Notes under the pieces: generated by a model
What the model saw: only the letters and a program-made list of their open reading frames with translations
What the model was told of the DNA's origin: nothing
Database searches by the model: none
Position numbers and translations under genes: made by a program
Origin: CAIXSC01 sp046349915
Lineage (GTDB): Bacteria; Planctomycetota; Planctomycetia; Pirellulales; Pirellulaceae
Direction of reading: 5' to 3'
DNA length: 64,000 nucleotides
Assembly: GCA_046349915.1 (NCBI GenBank)
Contig: JAXMBL010000003.1
Coordinates: 1,550,001-1,614,000, forward strand
Shown: in pieces, positions 7,800-16,838 of the stretch
Position numbering within the stretch: position 1 is the first letter of the stretch
How the letters are laid out: each line of letters begins with the position of its first letter

Positions 7800-9541
7800 C
7801 GGCTCCCCAGGGACGATTCAGCGGCGCGTGACGCGGTGCGCTCCGGTCCGCCCCATTGGCGTTCAATCGGTCGAACCATGGCCTCAGCCACGGGATTCAA
7901 GCTAGTCTGCATGCGACGAAGGAAATAGTCGGGCTGGAGCCCGATCCAGACCACGAAAATGACGAGCGGAACGAGTGCCGCCAATTCTCGCCAACGCAAG
8001 TCGGGCACGTGAGCCCCCTGCGGCTCGTCATGATCGTGACCATGATGGCCGTCGGCGTGATGACCATGGGCTTGGTCGTGGTGACTTGACGGCGAGCATG
8101 CGGCGTGCCCGTCTCCATGCTGTCCGTCTTCGTGCAGATCGGGTTCGCGGAGCGGTCCAAAGAAGACTCGCTGGACCAGCCACAGCATGTACCACGCACC
8201 AAGCACGACGCCCGACACGGCGATGACAGCTACTGCTTGCAACGAGAACCGCGCCGAACCGGCCGTCTCCGCAAACCCTCGCTGGAACATGCCGATCAGA
8301 ATCATGAACTCGCCAGGGAAACCGTTCAGGCCCGGCAGACCGATGCTGGACATGGTGAATACCAGCATGAAGAAGGAGAGCCAAGGGAGTTTGCGGGCCA
8401 AGCCGCCCAGTTGGCTGATTTCTCGCGTGTGGTAGCGTTCGTACAACATGCCCACGATCGCGAACAGGCCGCCCGTGGATAGCCCGTGGTTGATCATCTG
8501 CAACGTGCCGCCCTGAATGCCTAACCGATTCAAGGCAAACAATCCGAGCATGCAAAAGCCAAGGTGGCTGACGCTCGAGTAAGCGATCAATCGCTTCATG
8601 TCCTTCTGGACCAAGGCCACCAAGGCGCCATAGACGATGCCCGCAACAGCGAGCCAGAGCATCCACGGCATGCATTGAGCCGTCGCGTCGGGCAGCCACG
8701 GAATGTTGAATCGCAAAAAGCCGTAGGTTCCGATCTTCAGCAACACTCCGGCCAGAAAAACACTGCCCGCCGTGGGAGCCTGCACGTGTGCCAGCGGCAG
8801 CCACGTATGCAGCGGGAACAGAGGAACCTTGATCGCGAAACCCGCGAACAAGGCGAGGAAGATCCACCATTGCCAAGCGAGTGGCAACGGATGGGAACGC
8901 AAGCCTTCGCCTAATGCGGGAATGGAGAACCGTAGCGTCCCGCCGCCGCCGTGCTGCGAGTCCCACAAGACAATCGCCAACAGCCCGAGGAAGGTGAGCA
9001 CGCTGCCAGCCAAGGTGAACAGGAAGAACTTGATCGCGGCATACCTGCGATCTTCGCTGCCCCAGATGCCAATCAAGAAGAAGAGCGGAATCAGCGTGAA
9101 TTCGAAGAAGATGTAGAACAGCAACAAGTCTCGGGCCGCGAATACCCCCAGACACCCGCACTCCAGCAGCAAGAGCATGCTGTAGAACAGGGCAGGGCGG
9201 TCTTCGACTGCATCCCAACTGACCAAGACCGAAGTGAGCAGCAGTAAGGCGGAGAGCCCGAACAACCACAAGCTTAAGCCGTCGAGTCCGACGGAAAAAC
9301 GGATCTCGGGCAAACCGATCGAGCCCTCGCCGCCTCCCACCCACGGCAGGTCGGTGGCGGCGTAGTCACTGGCCCCTTCGGCGGGGAAGTTGTGAACCAC
9401 ACAGCACGCCATGGCGAGCGTTGCCACGGTGACCGCGAGCGCGCCGAGACGTACGGCTTGGCGGCCTAGCGGCGCGAGCGCCGCCATGGCGACGGCGCCA
9501 ACGAGCGGCAGAAAGATCGTGATTAGCAAGAGTTGCGACAT
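7796..9541 (-). CDS. nuoM: NADH-quinone oxidoreductase subunit M, with a His-rich insertion
   Basis: Antiporter-like proton-pumping subunit of complex I. The 581-residue protein has about fourteen membrane segments and the conserved FPLHTWLPLAHVQAPTAGSV region. The catalytic-channel Lys residues (KIGTYGF, VQKDMKRLIAYSS) are present. Unusual is a hydrophilic insertion at about residues 468-512 between C-terminal membrane segments, with 13 His in about 42 residues plus Asp and Glu (HGHHADGHHGHDHDE), and one Cys. That composition suggests metal binding. It overlaps nuoN by 4 bp and follows nuoL after 90 bp. Confidence 0.96.
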   Translation of the reverse strand: MSQLLLITIFLPLVGAVAMAALAPLGRQAVRLGALAVTVATLAMACCVVHNFPAEGASDYAATDLPWVGGGEGSIGLPEIRFSVGLDGLSLWLFGLSALLLLTSVLVSWDAVEDRPALFYSMLLLLECGCLGVFAARDLLLFYIFFEFTLIPLFFLIGIWGSEDRRYAAIKFFLFTLAGSVLTFLGLLAIVLWDSQHGGGGTLRFSIPALGEGLRSHPLPLAWQWWIFLALFAGFAIKVPLFPLHTWLPLAHVQAPTAGSVFLAGVLLKIGTYGFLRFNIPWLPDATAQCMPWMLWLAVAGIVYGALVALVQKDMKRLIAYSSVSHLGFCMLGLFALNRLGIQGGTLQMINHGLSTGGLFAIVGMLYERYHTREISQLGGLARKLPWLSFFMLVFTMSSIGLPGLNGFPGEFMILIGMFQRGFAETAGSARFSLQAVAVIAVSGVVLGAWYMLWLVQRVFFGPLREPDLHEDGQHGDGHAACSPSSHHDQAHGHHADGHHGHDHDEPQGAHVPDLRWRELAALVPLVIFVVWIGLQPDYFLRRMQTSLNPVAEAMVRPIERQWGGPERTASRAAESSLGSR

Positions 9542-9631
9542 GTTCTTATTTCGCCCTATCGGCGCCTGAGCCGACGTTATCGTTGCGACATGACCGGACT
9601 GGCATCGTCCAGCGAACGGCTCCCATGATCC

Positions 9632-12052
9632 TTAACTATCCGCCCACAGCAGCTTGGCCGCCATCAGTATCAACGCTCCGAGTACCATGGCGAGTCCGTA
9701 GAACGGGACCAGCCCCATTTGCAGCGATCTCATCAGCGAGCCCAGCGACGCGGGGATTCGCCCGCAGAGGTTCACCGCGCCATCGATGATCCAGCGATCA
9801 ACCCAGGCCAGGATCTCTCCCAATGCCTTGAGCGGCAGGACAAAGATGGCTGTGTAGATCTCATCCCAATAAAACTTGTGATAGGACAAGCGGTAGGGCG
9901 AGACATAGTAGCCAAGCACCAAAGGCGCCGACAGCAGCACAGCGAGCAGTAGGACCACATAGCCCAGGAACGCAGTCAGCCACCCCAGTCCAATCCGCTC
10001 GGCGCCCGACTGGATTCGGGCAATCCAGGGACGTCGCTTCCACTTTTCCACCCGCTCAACGTCCATCCAACGAGCAAGGTTCTCGAGATTCGCCATCGAG
10101 GCGATCCAGCGAACTTCGCGGTTGTCGCCCAAGTACAAGTAAATTGCGAGCAGAATACCCGCGGCGGCCACAATCGTACTGGTCGCGGCGACGTTCAAGT
10201 GGAACTCGCCCGGCAATGTTGTGCTCAAGACAGGACCGCCAGCCAGCGACGGTGCAAGACGCAAAAAGTTAGCGAACCCATGCGTCCATTCGAAGTAACC
10301 TCCGACGAGTGCGGCGAACACCGCGAGGATCGCGAGCGGTCCACACATCGACCAGGGAGATTCATGAGCATGATCGCCGGCTTCCGCCGGTATTCGTTCA
10401 GGACCGTAGAAGGTCAGGAAAAACGCCCGGAACGTGTAGAATGCGGTGAGGAACGCGACCAGCAGAGCGAGTAGATAGAGCGATTCGTAAAGGTGAGCGA
10501 GCATGGCCCGAGACACCAACACCGGTTCAACGGTCGCGGGGCGCGAGGTCGCTGCGTCTTGCGAGGCTTCCGGGGCGATTTCTCCAGCCGCGCCGTGAGC
10601 ACCGTCTTGCGACCAGTGAGCCGCTTGCTCATGGAGCGAGGCCACCACGGCGTCTTTGCTCCAAAAACCCGACAAGGGAGGCACGCCCGCGAGAGCGAGG
10701 CAACCGATCAGGAACGTGGCGTGCGTGACCGGCATCAAGCGCCGCAAGCCGCTGAATTTTCGCATGTCGATGATGTGTCCCATGGCATGCATCACGCTGC
10801 CTGACCCCAAGAACAACAGCGCCTTGAAGAAGGCGTGTGTGAACAAGTGGAACATGCCCGCGACGATGCCCAGCATCGAGCCAGTTCCCAAGCCGAGGAA
10901 CATGTATCCCAGCTGGCTCACAGTCGAATATGCCAACACTCGCTTCAGGTCGTGCTGCGTCAGGGCGATGAGACCGGCGAGTAACGCGGTGAAGCCGCCG
11001 ATGACGGCGACCACGGCCTGCGCTTCGGGCGACACGCTGAACAATGGCGTGCAACGAGTGACCATGTAGACGCCCGCGGTCACCATCGTCGCGGCGTGGA
11101 TCAACGCGCTGACAGGCGTCGGGCCCTCCATCGCGTCTGGGAGCCAGACATGCAAGGGAAACTGAGCACTCTTGCCGCAGGCGCCCAACATCAGCAGCAG
11201 GCAAATCGCCAAGCCGACAGCGCCCGTGCGATAGTCGCCCGCCTTGATGCGCGACGGACTCAACACCCCCTTCGCCGTGTCCTCGACGCGATCGCTGGGA
11301 GAAACCGAGGCCGTTGCGTCATTCGGGGCTGCTCCCACGCGATCATGGAAGTCGAGCGTGCCGTAGTTGGTCCAAATCAAGAACAAGGCCAGGGCGAAAC
11401 CAAAATCGCCCACGCGATTGACCAGGAACGCTTTCTTGCCCGCGGCGGCTGCCTCGGGCTTCGTGTACCAGAAGCCGATCAACAGATAGCTGCAAACACC
11501 CACCGCCTCCCAGAATACGAAAAGCAAAACGAAGTTGCTGACCGAAACCAGCATCGTCATCGAGAAGACGAACAAGGCGATGTAAGTGAAGAATCGCCAG
11601 TAACCTCGTTCCCCGTGCATGTATCCCGCGGCGAAGATCGCCACGAGCGTCGAGATGAACGTCACCATCGACAACATGGTTGACGTCAAGGGATCGGCAC
11701 GCAGCGCGATATCAATATGGAAGTCATGGAGCCCCCCTTCGCTGGCTTTGACCGCGGTCTCGGCCCCAGCGGACGAACTCACATCGACCTGCTGGTACGC
11801 ATCCGGAATGTGCGCCCAAGTCCACAGGGAGAGCACATGCTCGTAGCCACCCTCGGCCGCCGTGTCGGCAGCTTGCTGGCGGACTTCGCTCAAGAGCAGC
11901 AAGCTGGAAACGCAGGAACCAGCCAGCGCGAGAATAACCGGCCAGTGGCTGAGCGACTTCAGTTGTCGTGGTCCGAGCACGGCCGTCAGCAGCGCGGCGG
12001 CTAACGGCAAGCCCGGCACGAGAACCATTAAGGTATGCAATTTGGAATCCAT
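9632..12052 (-). CDS. nuoL: NADH-quinone oxidoreductase subunit L
   Basis: Largest antiporter-like subunit of complex I, whose long lateral helix runs along the membrane arm. The 806 residues include the N-terminal family block, the core CGKSAQFPLHVWLPDAMEGP, PTPVSALIHAATMVTAG and the LTQHDLKRVLAYSTVSQLG motif. It is longer than the about 610 residues of E. coli NuoL. Extra hydrophilic stretches lie near residues 60-105 (after SEVRQQAADTAAEGG), 245-275 (GAAPNDATASVSPSDRVEDT) and 475-515 (HWSQDGAHGAAGEIAPEA). Its ATG is at 12052, 30 bp after nuoK. Confidence 0.96.
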   Translation of the reverse strand: MDSKLHTLMVLVPGLPLAAALLTAVLGPRQLKSLSHWPVILALAGSCVSSLLLLSEVRQQAADTAAEGGYEHVLSLWTWAHIPDAYQQVDVSSSAGAETAVKASEGGLHDFHIDIALRADPLTSTMLSMVTFISTLVAIFAAGYMHGERGYWRFFTYIALFVFSMTMLVSVSNFVLLFVFWEAVGVCSYLLIGFWYTKPEAAAAGKKAFLVNRVGDFGFALALFLIWTNYGTLDFHDRVGAAPNDATASVSPSDRVEDTAKGVLSPSRIKAGDYRTGAVGLAICLLLMLGACGKSAQFPLHVWLPDAMEGPTPVSALIHAATMVTAGVYMVTRCTPLFSVSPEAQAVVAVIGGFTALLAGLIALTQHDLKRVLAYSTVSQLGYMFLGLGTGSMLGIVAGMFHLFTHAFFKALLFLGSGSVMHAMGHIIDMRKFSGLRRLMPVTHATFLIGCLALAGVPPLSGFWSKDAVVASLHEQAAHWSQDGAHGAAGEIAPEASQDAATSRPATVEPVLVSRAMLAHLYESLYLLALLVAFLTAFYTFRAFFLTFYGPERIPAEAGDHAHESPWSMCGPLAILAVFAALVGGYFEWTHGFANFLRLAPSLAGGPVLSTTLPGEFHLNVAATSTIVAAAGILLAIYLYLGDNREVRWIASMANLENLARWMDVERVEKWKRRPWIARIQSGAERIGLGWLTAFLGYVVLLLAVLLSAPLVLGYYVSPYRLSYHKFYWDEIYTAIFVLPLKALGEILAWVDRWIIDGAVNLCGRIPASLGSLMRSLQMGLVPFYGLAMVLGALILMAAKLLWADS

Positions 12053-12082
12053 AATTCGTGAATCCGATTCGTGCGGGGCTCG

Positions 12083-12529
12083 CTACACGCGACTGCGGTG
12101 AAGGTCGGCTTCGGGATCGCGGCTCGGGAGCACGCCAGCGGGCGTCAAACGCGGCCACTCGCGGTCTTCTTCCCGTTCCTCGGGAACCTCGCGGTCCACG
12201 TACGCCGGCTGTCCCTCTTCACGCATCTCTTGCCAGAACGCGATGTCAAGCTTTCCGCTGCGGTGGAAGAGCATGAGGATCAAGGCCATGGCGATGGCTG
12301 CCTCGCAGGCGGCCACCGTCAAAATGAAAATGACGAGCATCTGGCCGCCCCAGTTGGCGTGATAACGCCCCCAAGCGACCAAGCTCACTGAGATCCCTTG
12401 CAACATCATTTCGGCGCACAAGAACATGACGATCATGTTGCGGCGCACCAGGAAACCGACGAGGCCCAAGGCAAAGAGCAAGGCGCCTACGATCAGGTAG
12501 TTGTAAAGTTCCGCGGTGGCATCAGCCAT
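12083..12529 (-). CDS. nuoK: NADH-quinone oxidoreductase subunit K, with a C-terminal extension
   Basis: Small membrane subunit of complex I with three helices. Both functionally important Glu residues are present, in FLCAEMMLQGISV and VAACEAAIAMALIL. I start it at the ATG at 12529, which has GGAGGAG seven bases upstream and overlaps the nuoJ stop by 8 bp. The upstream in-frame ATG would add six basic residues without a site. The product is 148 residues, whereas NuoK is usually about 100. After the third helix (LMLFHRSGKLD) there is a charged tail of about 50 residues rich in Glu, Arg and Pro, of unknown role. Confidence 0.95.
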   Translation of the reverse strand: MADATAELYNYLIVGALLFALGLVGFLVRRNMIVMFLCAEMMLQGISVSLVAWGRYHANWGGQMLVIFILTVAACEAAIAMALILMLFHRSGKLDIAFWQEMREEGQPAYVDREVPEEREEDREWPRLTPAGVLPSRDPEADLHRSRV

Positions 12530-13400
12530 GGTGAGTCTCCTCCGCATTCTCGGCTGAGCGAGTTGTTTGGTCGCGTCCCTGAATCACGATTGCGACCGCA
12601 CCCACCAAAGCCGCCAGCAAAAGCGTCCCACCGACTTCGACGGCGATCAGGTGACGACTGAACAACACGGCGCCAAGACTGGCCATATGCCCACGCTGGT
12701 CAATCGAGTCGATCGCGGCGACTCCCTTAACCGCGGGTTTCGGCGAGTCTTTGTCCGCCGTTGCCGTTGGGGCGGGAAGTGAACGGAGAGGAGCAAAGCC
12801 GCCGAACAAGGTGCCTAGCAGCAGAGCGGCGGCGAGCACGCCCGCAGGTTTTGCGAGCGGCCCCCAACTGATGCGATCATAGGTGTCATGCCCTTCGGGC
12901 TGGGCCAACATGACCACAAACAAAAACGTCACCACGATCGCGCCTGCGTACACCACAATCGTGGCGATCCCCAGGAACTGAGCGTTCTGCATGCACAGCA
13001 ATCCGCCCGTCCCCAGTAGAGAGACGGCGAACCAGATCGCCGAGTAGACCGCACTGCGAGTCGAGATGGTGGCCGCCGCGGCGCCCACGGTGAGTGCGGC
13101 GAGCAGCCAAAAAGTCACTTCGGCGCCCAGCGACTGGGTCCGAGAAAGCCCCATGCCGAATGCGAGCAGGGACAAGGCGCCGAGGATCAAGCCGCCATTG
13201 CGAGTTCTTTTGGAGCTCCCAGGGATCAGCAGCAGCAACGAGGCGGCGCCCAGCAAGACGCCCCAGGTCAATCCCGATCGGAACAACTCGTTCCACGGCA
13301 CGGCGGCCCAACAGAAGGCCGTCAACGCTCCGCCAGCCGGGAGTAATTCTCCCAACGCCAGCGAGTTCGTCACGGCTTGGCCCAAGACGAAGCCACTCAT
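12522..13400 (-). CDS. nuoJ: NADH-quinone oxidoreductase subunit J, with an N-terminal extension
   Basis: Membrane subunit of complex I next to NuoH and NuoK. The canonical family region begins near residue 95 (VTFWLLAALTVGAAAATIST) and includes the conserved AQFLGIATIVVYAGAIVVTFLFV helix with its pi-bulge. The first 90 or so residues are extra relative to the typical 165-200 residue protein and contain two or three further hydrophobic segments. A Pro/Lys-rich loop (about 215-245) precedes the last helix. The start ATG at 13400 overlaps the nuoI stop as ATGA, which supports the long form. The 3' end overlaps nuoK by 8 bp. Confidence 0.94.
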   Translation of the reverse strand: MSGFVLGQAVTNSLALGELLPAGGALTAFCWAAVPWNELFRSGLTWGVLLGAASLLLLIPGSSKRTRNGGLILGALSLLAFGMGLSRTQSLGAEVTFWLLAALTVGAAAATISTRSAVYSAIWFAVSLLGTGGLLCMQNAQFLGIATIVVYAGAIVVTFLFVVMLAQPEGHDTYDRISWGPLAKPAGVLAAALLLGTLFGGFAPLRSLPAPTATADKDSPKPAVKGVAAIDSIDQRGHMASLGAVLFSRHLIAVEVGGTLLLAALVGAVAIVIQGRDQTTRSAENAEETHHG

Positions 13401-13942
13401 GGGGCACCTCCTAGCGAGGCCGACTTCATCGGCTCTTTATCTTTCGTCTCGTCGTAGACGCTCAACAGCTTCTCCTTGTCGAAGATCATCTCTTCGCGGC
13501 TGCGCCCCGTCAGGTTGTACAGGCTGGTTAATTCGATCGCGTCCACGGGACAAGCCTCTTCACACATCCCGCAATAAATGCAACGCAACTCGTCGATGGT
13601 GAAGCTCTGCGGATATTTATCTCGATCATCCCAGGGGCTCTCGGCCGCCAAGATATCGATGCAGTGAGCAGGGCAGGCGGTCGCGCACAGGAAGCACGCG
13701 ACGCACTTGACTCGCCCCTTCGCATCTTTGTTCAAACGATGCACGCCGCGGTAAATCAGCGGGTTGCCGATTTCCGGCTCTTGATCGGGGTAGCTGATCG
13801 TGAATACGTCGCCGACCAGCGACTTTTTCAAGTGCTTGAAGGTCGTGGTCAGGCCTTGCACGAACATGGGCAGGTACATGCGACCGCCCATGCCCAACTT
13901 CGGCTCATCCACCCACTGTATTTGAGGATCGTCGCTCTTCAT
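13397..13942 (-). CDS. nuoI: NADH-quinone oxidoreductase subunit I
   Basis: Peripheral-arm ferredoxin-like subunit that carries clusters N6a and N6b and passes electrons to NuoB. The 181-residue protein has two complete 4Fe-4S motifs, CVACFLCATACPAHC and CIYCGMCEEACPVDA, in the usual tandem arrangement. The N-terminus has the amphipathic stretch (GLTTTFKHLKKSL) that anchors it at the membrane interface. It overlaps nuoJ by 4 bp (ATGA) and follows nuoH after 30 bp. Length and motifs are typical. Confidence 0.97.
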   Translation of the reverse strand: MKSDDPQIQWVDEPKLGMGGRMYLPMFVQGLTTTFKHLKKSLVGDVFTISYPDQEPEIGNPLIYRGVHRLNKDAKGRVKCVACFLCATACPAHCIDILAAESPWDDRDKYPQSFTIDELRCIYCGMCEEACPVDAIELTSLYNLTGRSREEMIFDKEKLLSVYDETKDKEPMKSASLGGAP

Positions 13943-13972
13943 TTGAGGTCGCCCTGTCGTTGGACAGGTCCA

Positions 13973-15208
13973 TTAAAGCTGCGAGTCGATTTCGTATTTC
14001 TTCAAATCGCTCCGCGGACGGTTGTCCGTGACGAGCGTTCCGCTGTAGGCAACGGCGATCCAGCCAATCAGGCAGGTCGCCCAGGTCGTCGCCATCATTC
14101 CGAGATCCCAGGCACGGCTGACGCCTTGTGGGTCGCTAATCTCGCGCAGTTCATACAACGTCGCCACGACAACCAGATTGGCTAAGCCGAGCGGCAGCAT
14201 GATTTTCCAGGCGAGTGCCATGAGCTGGTCAAAGCGGAAACGTGGCCAACTCCAGCGAGTGATCATGAAGAACAAGATCACCAAGACGATCTTCACCGTG
14301 AGAATCGCCACTCGCAGAATGGCGCCCACCCAGGTCACATTATCGTCGGCGCCCGTGAGGCCCCAGAAGTGCCAGCCGCCCAGGAACAGGATCACGATCA
14401 GAAAAGAGGCCGTGATCATGTGCAGGAATTCGGCGACGAGGAACAACAGCAACTTGATTCCCGAATATTCGGTGTGATATCCACCCACCAATTCTTGTTC
14501 GCACTCCGGCAAGTCGAACGGGAGCCGAGCCGCTTCGGCGAAGGCCGCGACGACGAAGACGATGAATCCTAATGGCTGGGCGAAAGCAAACCACACGCCC
14601 GATTGTGCTTGCTCGCGAATAATGACTTCCAAGTCGAGTGAACCGCGAGCTGCCAGCGTCACTCCCAGCAGTCCCAGCCCCATGGGCAATTCGTACGCGA
14701 TCAACTGAGCGCTTGAGCGGAGTCCGCCGAGGAAGCTGTACTTGTTGTTGCTCGCCCATCCGCCCAACACCACGCCATAGACGGCGATGCTGGACAAGGC
14801 GAAGACGTAAATCATGCCGACATCGACGCCCGGCGCGACGATCAAACGAATCGGTCCCTCAACGCCCGGGATGCCGGGGAGAACGCTGCCGAAAGGGATC
14901 ACGGCGAAGACGGCCAACGCCGCCACCAAGATCGAGATCGGCGCCAAGATGTACAGCCGCTTGTCGACGTGCGACGGCGTGTACTCTTCCTTGAAGATGA
15001 ATTTCACGCCATCCGCCAGCGGCTGCCCCAGCCCAAACATGCGGATTTTGGTGAGTGGAATTCCCACGCGATTCGGACCAATGCGGTCTTGCACCCAGGC
15101 CGCCATGCGACGTTCGAGCAGCACGAAGTAAGCTGCCGCCGTCATCAGGCCGCCGATGAGCAACGCGATCTTGATCAGGGGTTCAATAAGTTCACGTGGA
15201 GGAATCAT
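13973..15208 (-). CDS. nuoH: NADH-quinone oxidoreductase subunit H
   Basis: Membrane subunit of complex I that forms the quinone entry site. The 411 residues contain the first loop ERRMAAWVQDRIGPNRVG, the FIFKEEYTP segment and the acidic loop DLPECEQELVGGYHTEYSG, all part of the quinone cavity, with eight or nine helices. I start at the ATG at 15208, which overlaps the nuoG stop as ATGA. The frame continues 91 codons upstream inside nuoG but that part is an Arg-rich shadow. The C-terminal tail (about 50 residues with one more hydrophobic segment) is longer than in E. coli. Confidence 0.96.
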   Translation of the reverse strand: MIPPRELIEPLIKIALLIGGLMTAAAYFVLLERRMAAWVQDRIGPNRVGIPLTKIRMFGLGQPLADGVKFIFKEEYTPSHVDKRLYILAPISILVAALAVFAVIPFGSVLPGIPGVEGPIRLIVAPGVDVGMIYVFALSSIAVYGVVLGGWASNNKYSFLGGLRSSAQLIAYELPMGLGLLGVTLAARGSLDLEVIIREQAQSGVWFAFAQPLGFIVFVVAAFAEAARLPFDLPECEQELVGGYHTEYSGIKLLLFLVAEFLHMITASFLIVILFLGGWHFWGLTGADDNVTWVGAILRVAILTVKIVLVILFFMITRWSWPRFRFDQLMALAWKIMLPLGLANLVVVATLYELREISDPQGVSRAWDLGMMATTWATCLIGWIAVAYSGTLVTDNRPRSDLKKYEIDSQL

Positions 15209-16836
15209 GCCGAGCCTGCCAGTTGATTGAGCTTCAGATCCACTCCCACCTCGGGAATCGGCGCCGTCGCGACGGCGAAGTATCCGATCGAGCGGGCGAC
15301 GTCGTCGAGCACCTTGCGGGACTGATACAGCCCTTGGCGACCCGAGAGCTGCCAATACAAATGTCCTTCCACCTTGACGCCCGCGGGCGCTCGAATGGCC
15401 CACTCGAACGTTTGCAAGCGATCGGCGTGATTGACATACGACCCGTCTCGTTCCACGAACGCGGCCGCAGGCAACTGCCATGTTGCGACATCCATCAGCG
15501 GAGACGGGAACAGGTCTTGGACGACGAGCGTCTTGACCTGCGAGAATTTGGCCGCGGTAGCGGCGTCAATCCAATCGCCCACGTATCCGCCGGTGACCCA
15601 GACCGCCGAGAGTTTGCCGGCCGAGAGGTGTTTGGAAAGGAATGTTTCCCACGTGACCACTTGGCCAGCGAGCCCCGCGATCACCGCTTCGACGCCGCGT
15701 CGATTCGGGCACTTTTCGGCGCGGATGGTAAAGCCCTTGGCGTAGGTTTCGTCTTGGCCGGAAACAGGGATGGGGCCGAGAACTAGCAAAGCCCCAGCGT
15801 CCAGCGACCTCGCGTATTGCGCCAGGAGATAAGCCTCTTCCACGGTCAGGTGAGGCGAGAGCACAACCGCCAGCGAGCCTGCTTGTCCGATCGACTTCCG
15901 CAATTCGCCATCCAATTGCCCTGGCAACTGGGACCAGTCGGCGTTGGCGAAACCGTCGCCGCCTCGACGCCGAGGACCCGCAATGCGGCGCTCGTCGTGG
16001 ACATGTTTCCAGCCGTAACGCCCCTCGTCGCACATCCACCACTGATTGATGTGGGGATTGTCGCGCGGCTTCAGGCGGTAGACATGATCTTGGTTTTCGT
16101 CGACTCGAATCGAGCAACCGGTCGAGCAGCCCGCGCAGACATGGTCATGGGACTTCATGAACCAGACACGCTGGGAGTAAAGAAAATCGGTATCGCCCAA
16201 GGCGCCGACGGGGCAGAGATCGACCACATTCCCCGACATCTTGTTATCGAGTGGGAAACCGGGGAAGACGGCGATTTCCTCGTGAGCCCCGCGATTGGCC
16301 ACCATCAGTTCGGCGGTGCCGGTAATCTCGCGAGTGAAGCGGACGCAACGGGTGCACATCACGCATCGATCGACGAACAACGTGACCGTGTCTCCCAAAT
16401 CTCGGCGGCGGCTATGGAAGGGCTTGATGTCCGCGCGGCGTTCCTCGCGACCATGTTCGAAGTGATAATCTTGCAGCGAGCATTCGCCTGCTTTATCGCA
16501 AATCGAGCAGTCCACCGGATGCCGCAGCAACAGGTCTTCCTCGACCATCGCGCGAGCATTCTTGACGTTGTCATTGTTGGTGACAAACACCGTGCCGTCG
16601 GTAGCCGGAGTCTGGCAGGCGGGTACCAGTTTGCCCATCATCTGGATCTTGCCCGTGGCCGGATCTTTCTTGCCTGTTTCCACTAAGCACATGCGGCAAC
16701 TGGCCACGACCGACAAACCCTCGTGCCAGCAATAGTGTGGAATTTCCACACCTGCGCGGCGGGCCGCCTGGATGCCGTTGAGCTTTTCGCCGGCGCCGAT
16801 TTCTACTTCTTGTCCGTCGACAATGACTGTGGGCAT
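15205..16836 (-). CDS. nuoG: NADH-quinone oxidoreductase subunit G (short form)
   Basis: Peripheral-arm Fe-S subunit of complex I. In order: a 2Fe-2S ferredoxin domain (HYCWHEGLSVVASCRMCLVE, then CQTPATDG), the His/Cys ligand region HPVDCSICDKAGEC, a 4Fe-4S motif CVMCTRCVRFTREI, and a further Cys set CxxCxxxC-x27-C from CAGCSTGC to WWMC. The last set has the spacing of the optional N7 cluster of E. coli and Thermus. At 543 residues the protein lacks much of the molybdopterin-like C-terminal domain of the 900-residue E. coli protein. It starts 2 bp after the nuoF stop and overlaps nuoH by 4 bp. Confidence 0.95.
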   Translation of the reverse strand: MPTVIVDGQEVEIGAGEKLNGIQAARRAGVEIPHYCWHEGLSVVASCRMCLVETGKKDPATGKIQMMGKLVPACQTPATDGTVFVTNNDNVKNARAMVEEDLLLRHPVDCSICDKAGECSLQDYHFEHGREERRADIKPFHSRRRDLGDTVTLFVDRCVMCTRCVRFTREITGTAELMVANRGAHEEIAVFPGFPLDNKMSGNVVDLCPVGALGDTDFLYSQRVWFMKSHDHVCAGCSTGCSIRVDENQDHVYRLKPRDNPHINQWWMCDEGRYGWKHVHDERRIAGPRRRGGDGFANADWSQLPGQLDGELRKSIGQAGSLAVVLSPHLTVEEAYLLAQYARSLDAGALLVLGPIPVSGQDETYAKGFTIRAEKCPNRRGVEAVIAGLAGQVVTWETFLSKHLSAGKLSAVWVTGGYVGDWIDAATAAKFSQVKTLVVQDLFPSPLMDVATWQLPAAAFVERDGSYVNHADRLQTFEWAIRAPAGVKVEGHLYWQLSGRQGLYQSRKVLDDVARSIGYFAVATAPIPEVGVDLKLNQLAGSA

Positions 16837-16838
16837 AG

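Noticed and set aside
8028..9344. 438-codon frame antisense-register to nuoM
   Set aside because: It is another frame of the nuoM strand with Arg/His/Pro-rich composition typical of GC-rich shadows, and NuoM is unambiguous.
15817..16686. 289-codon frame antisense to nuoG
   Set aside because: Lies wholly inside nuoG, whose Cys motifs are decisive.
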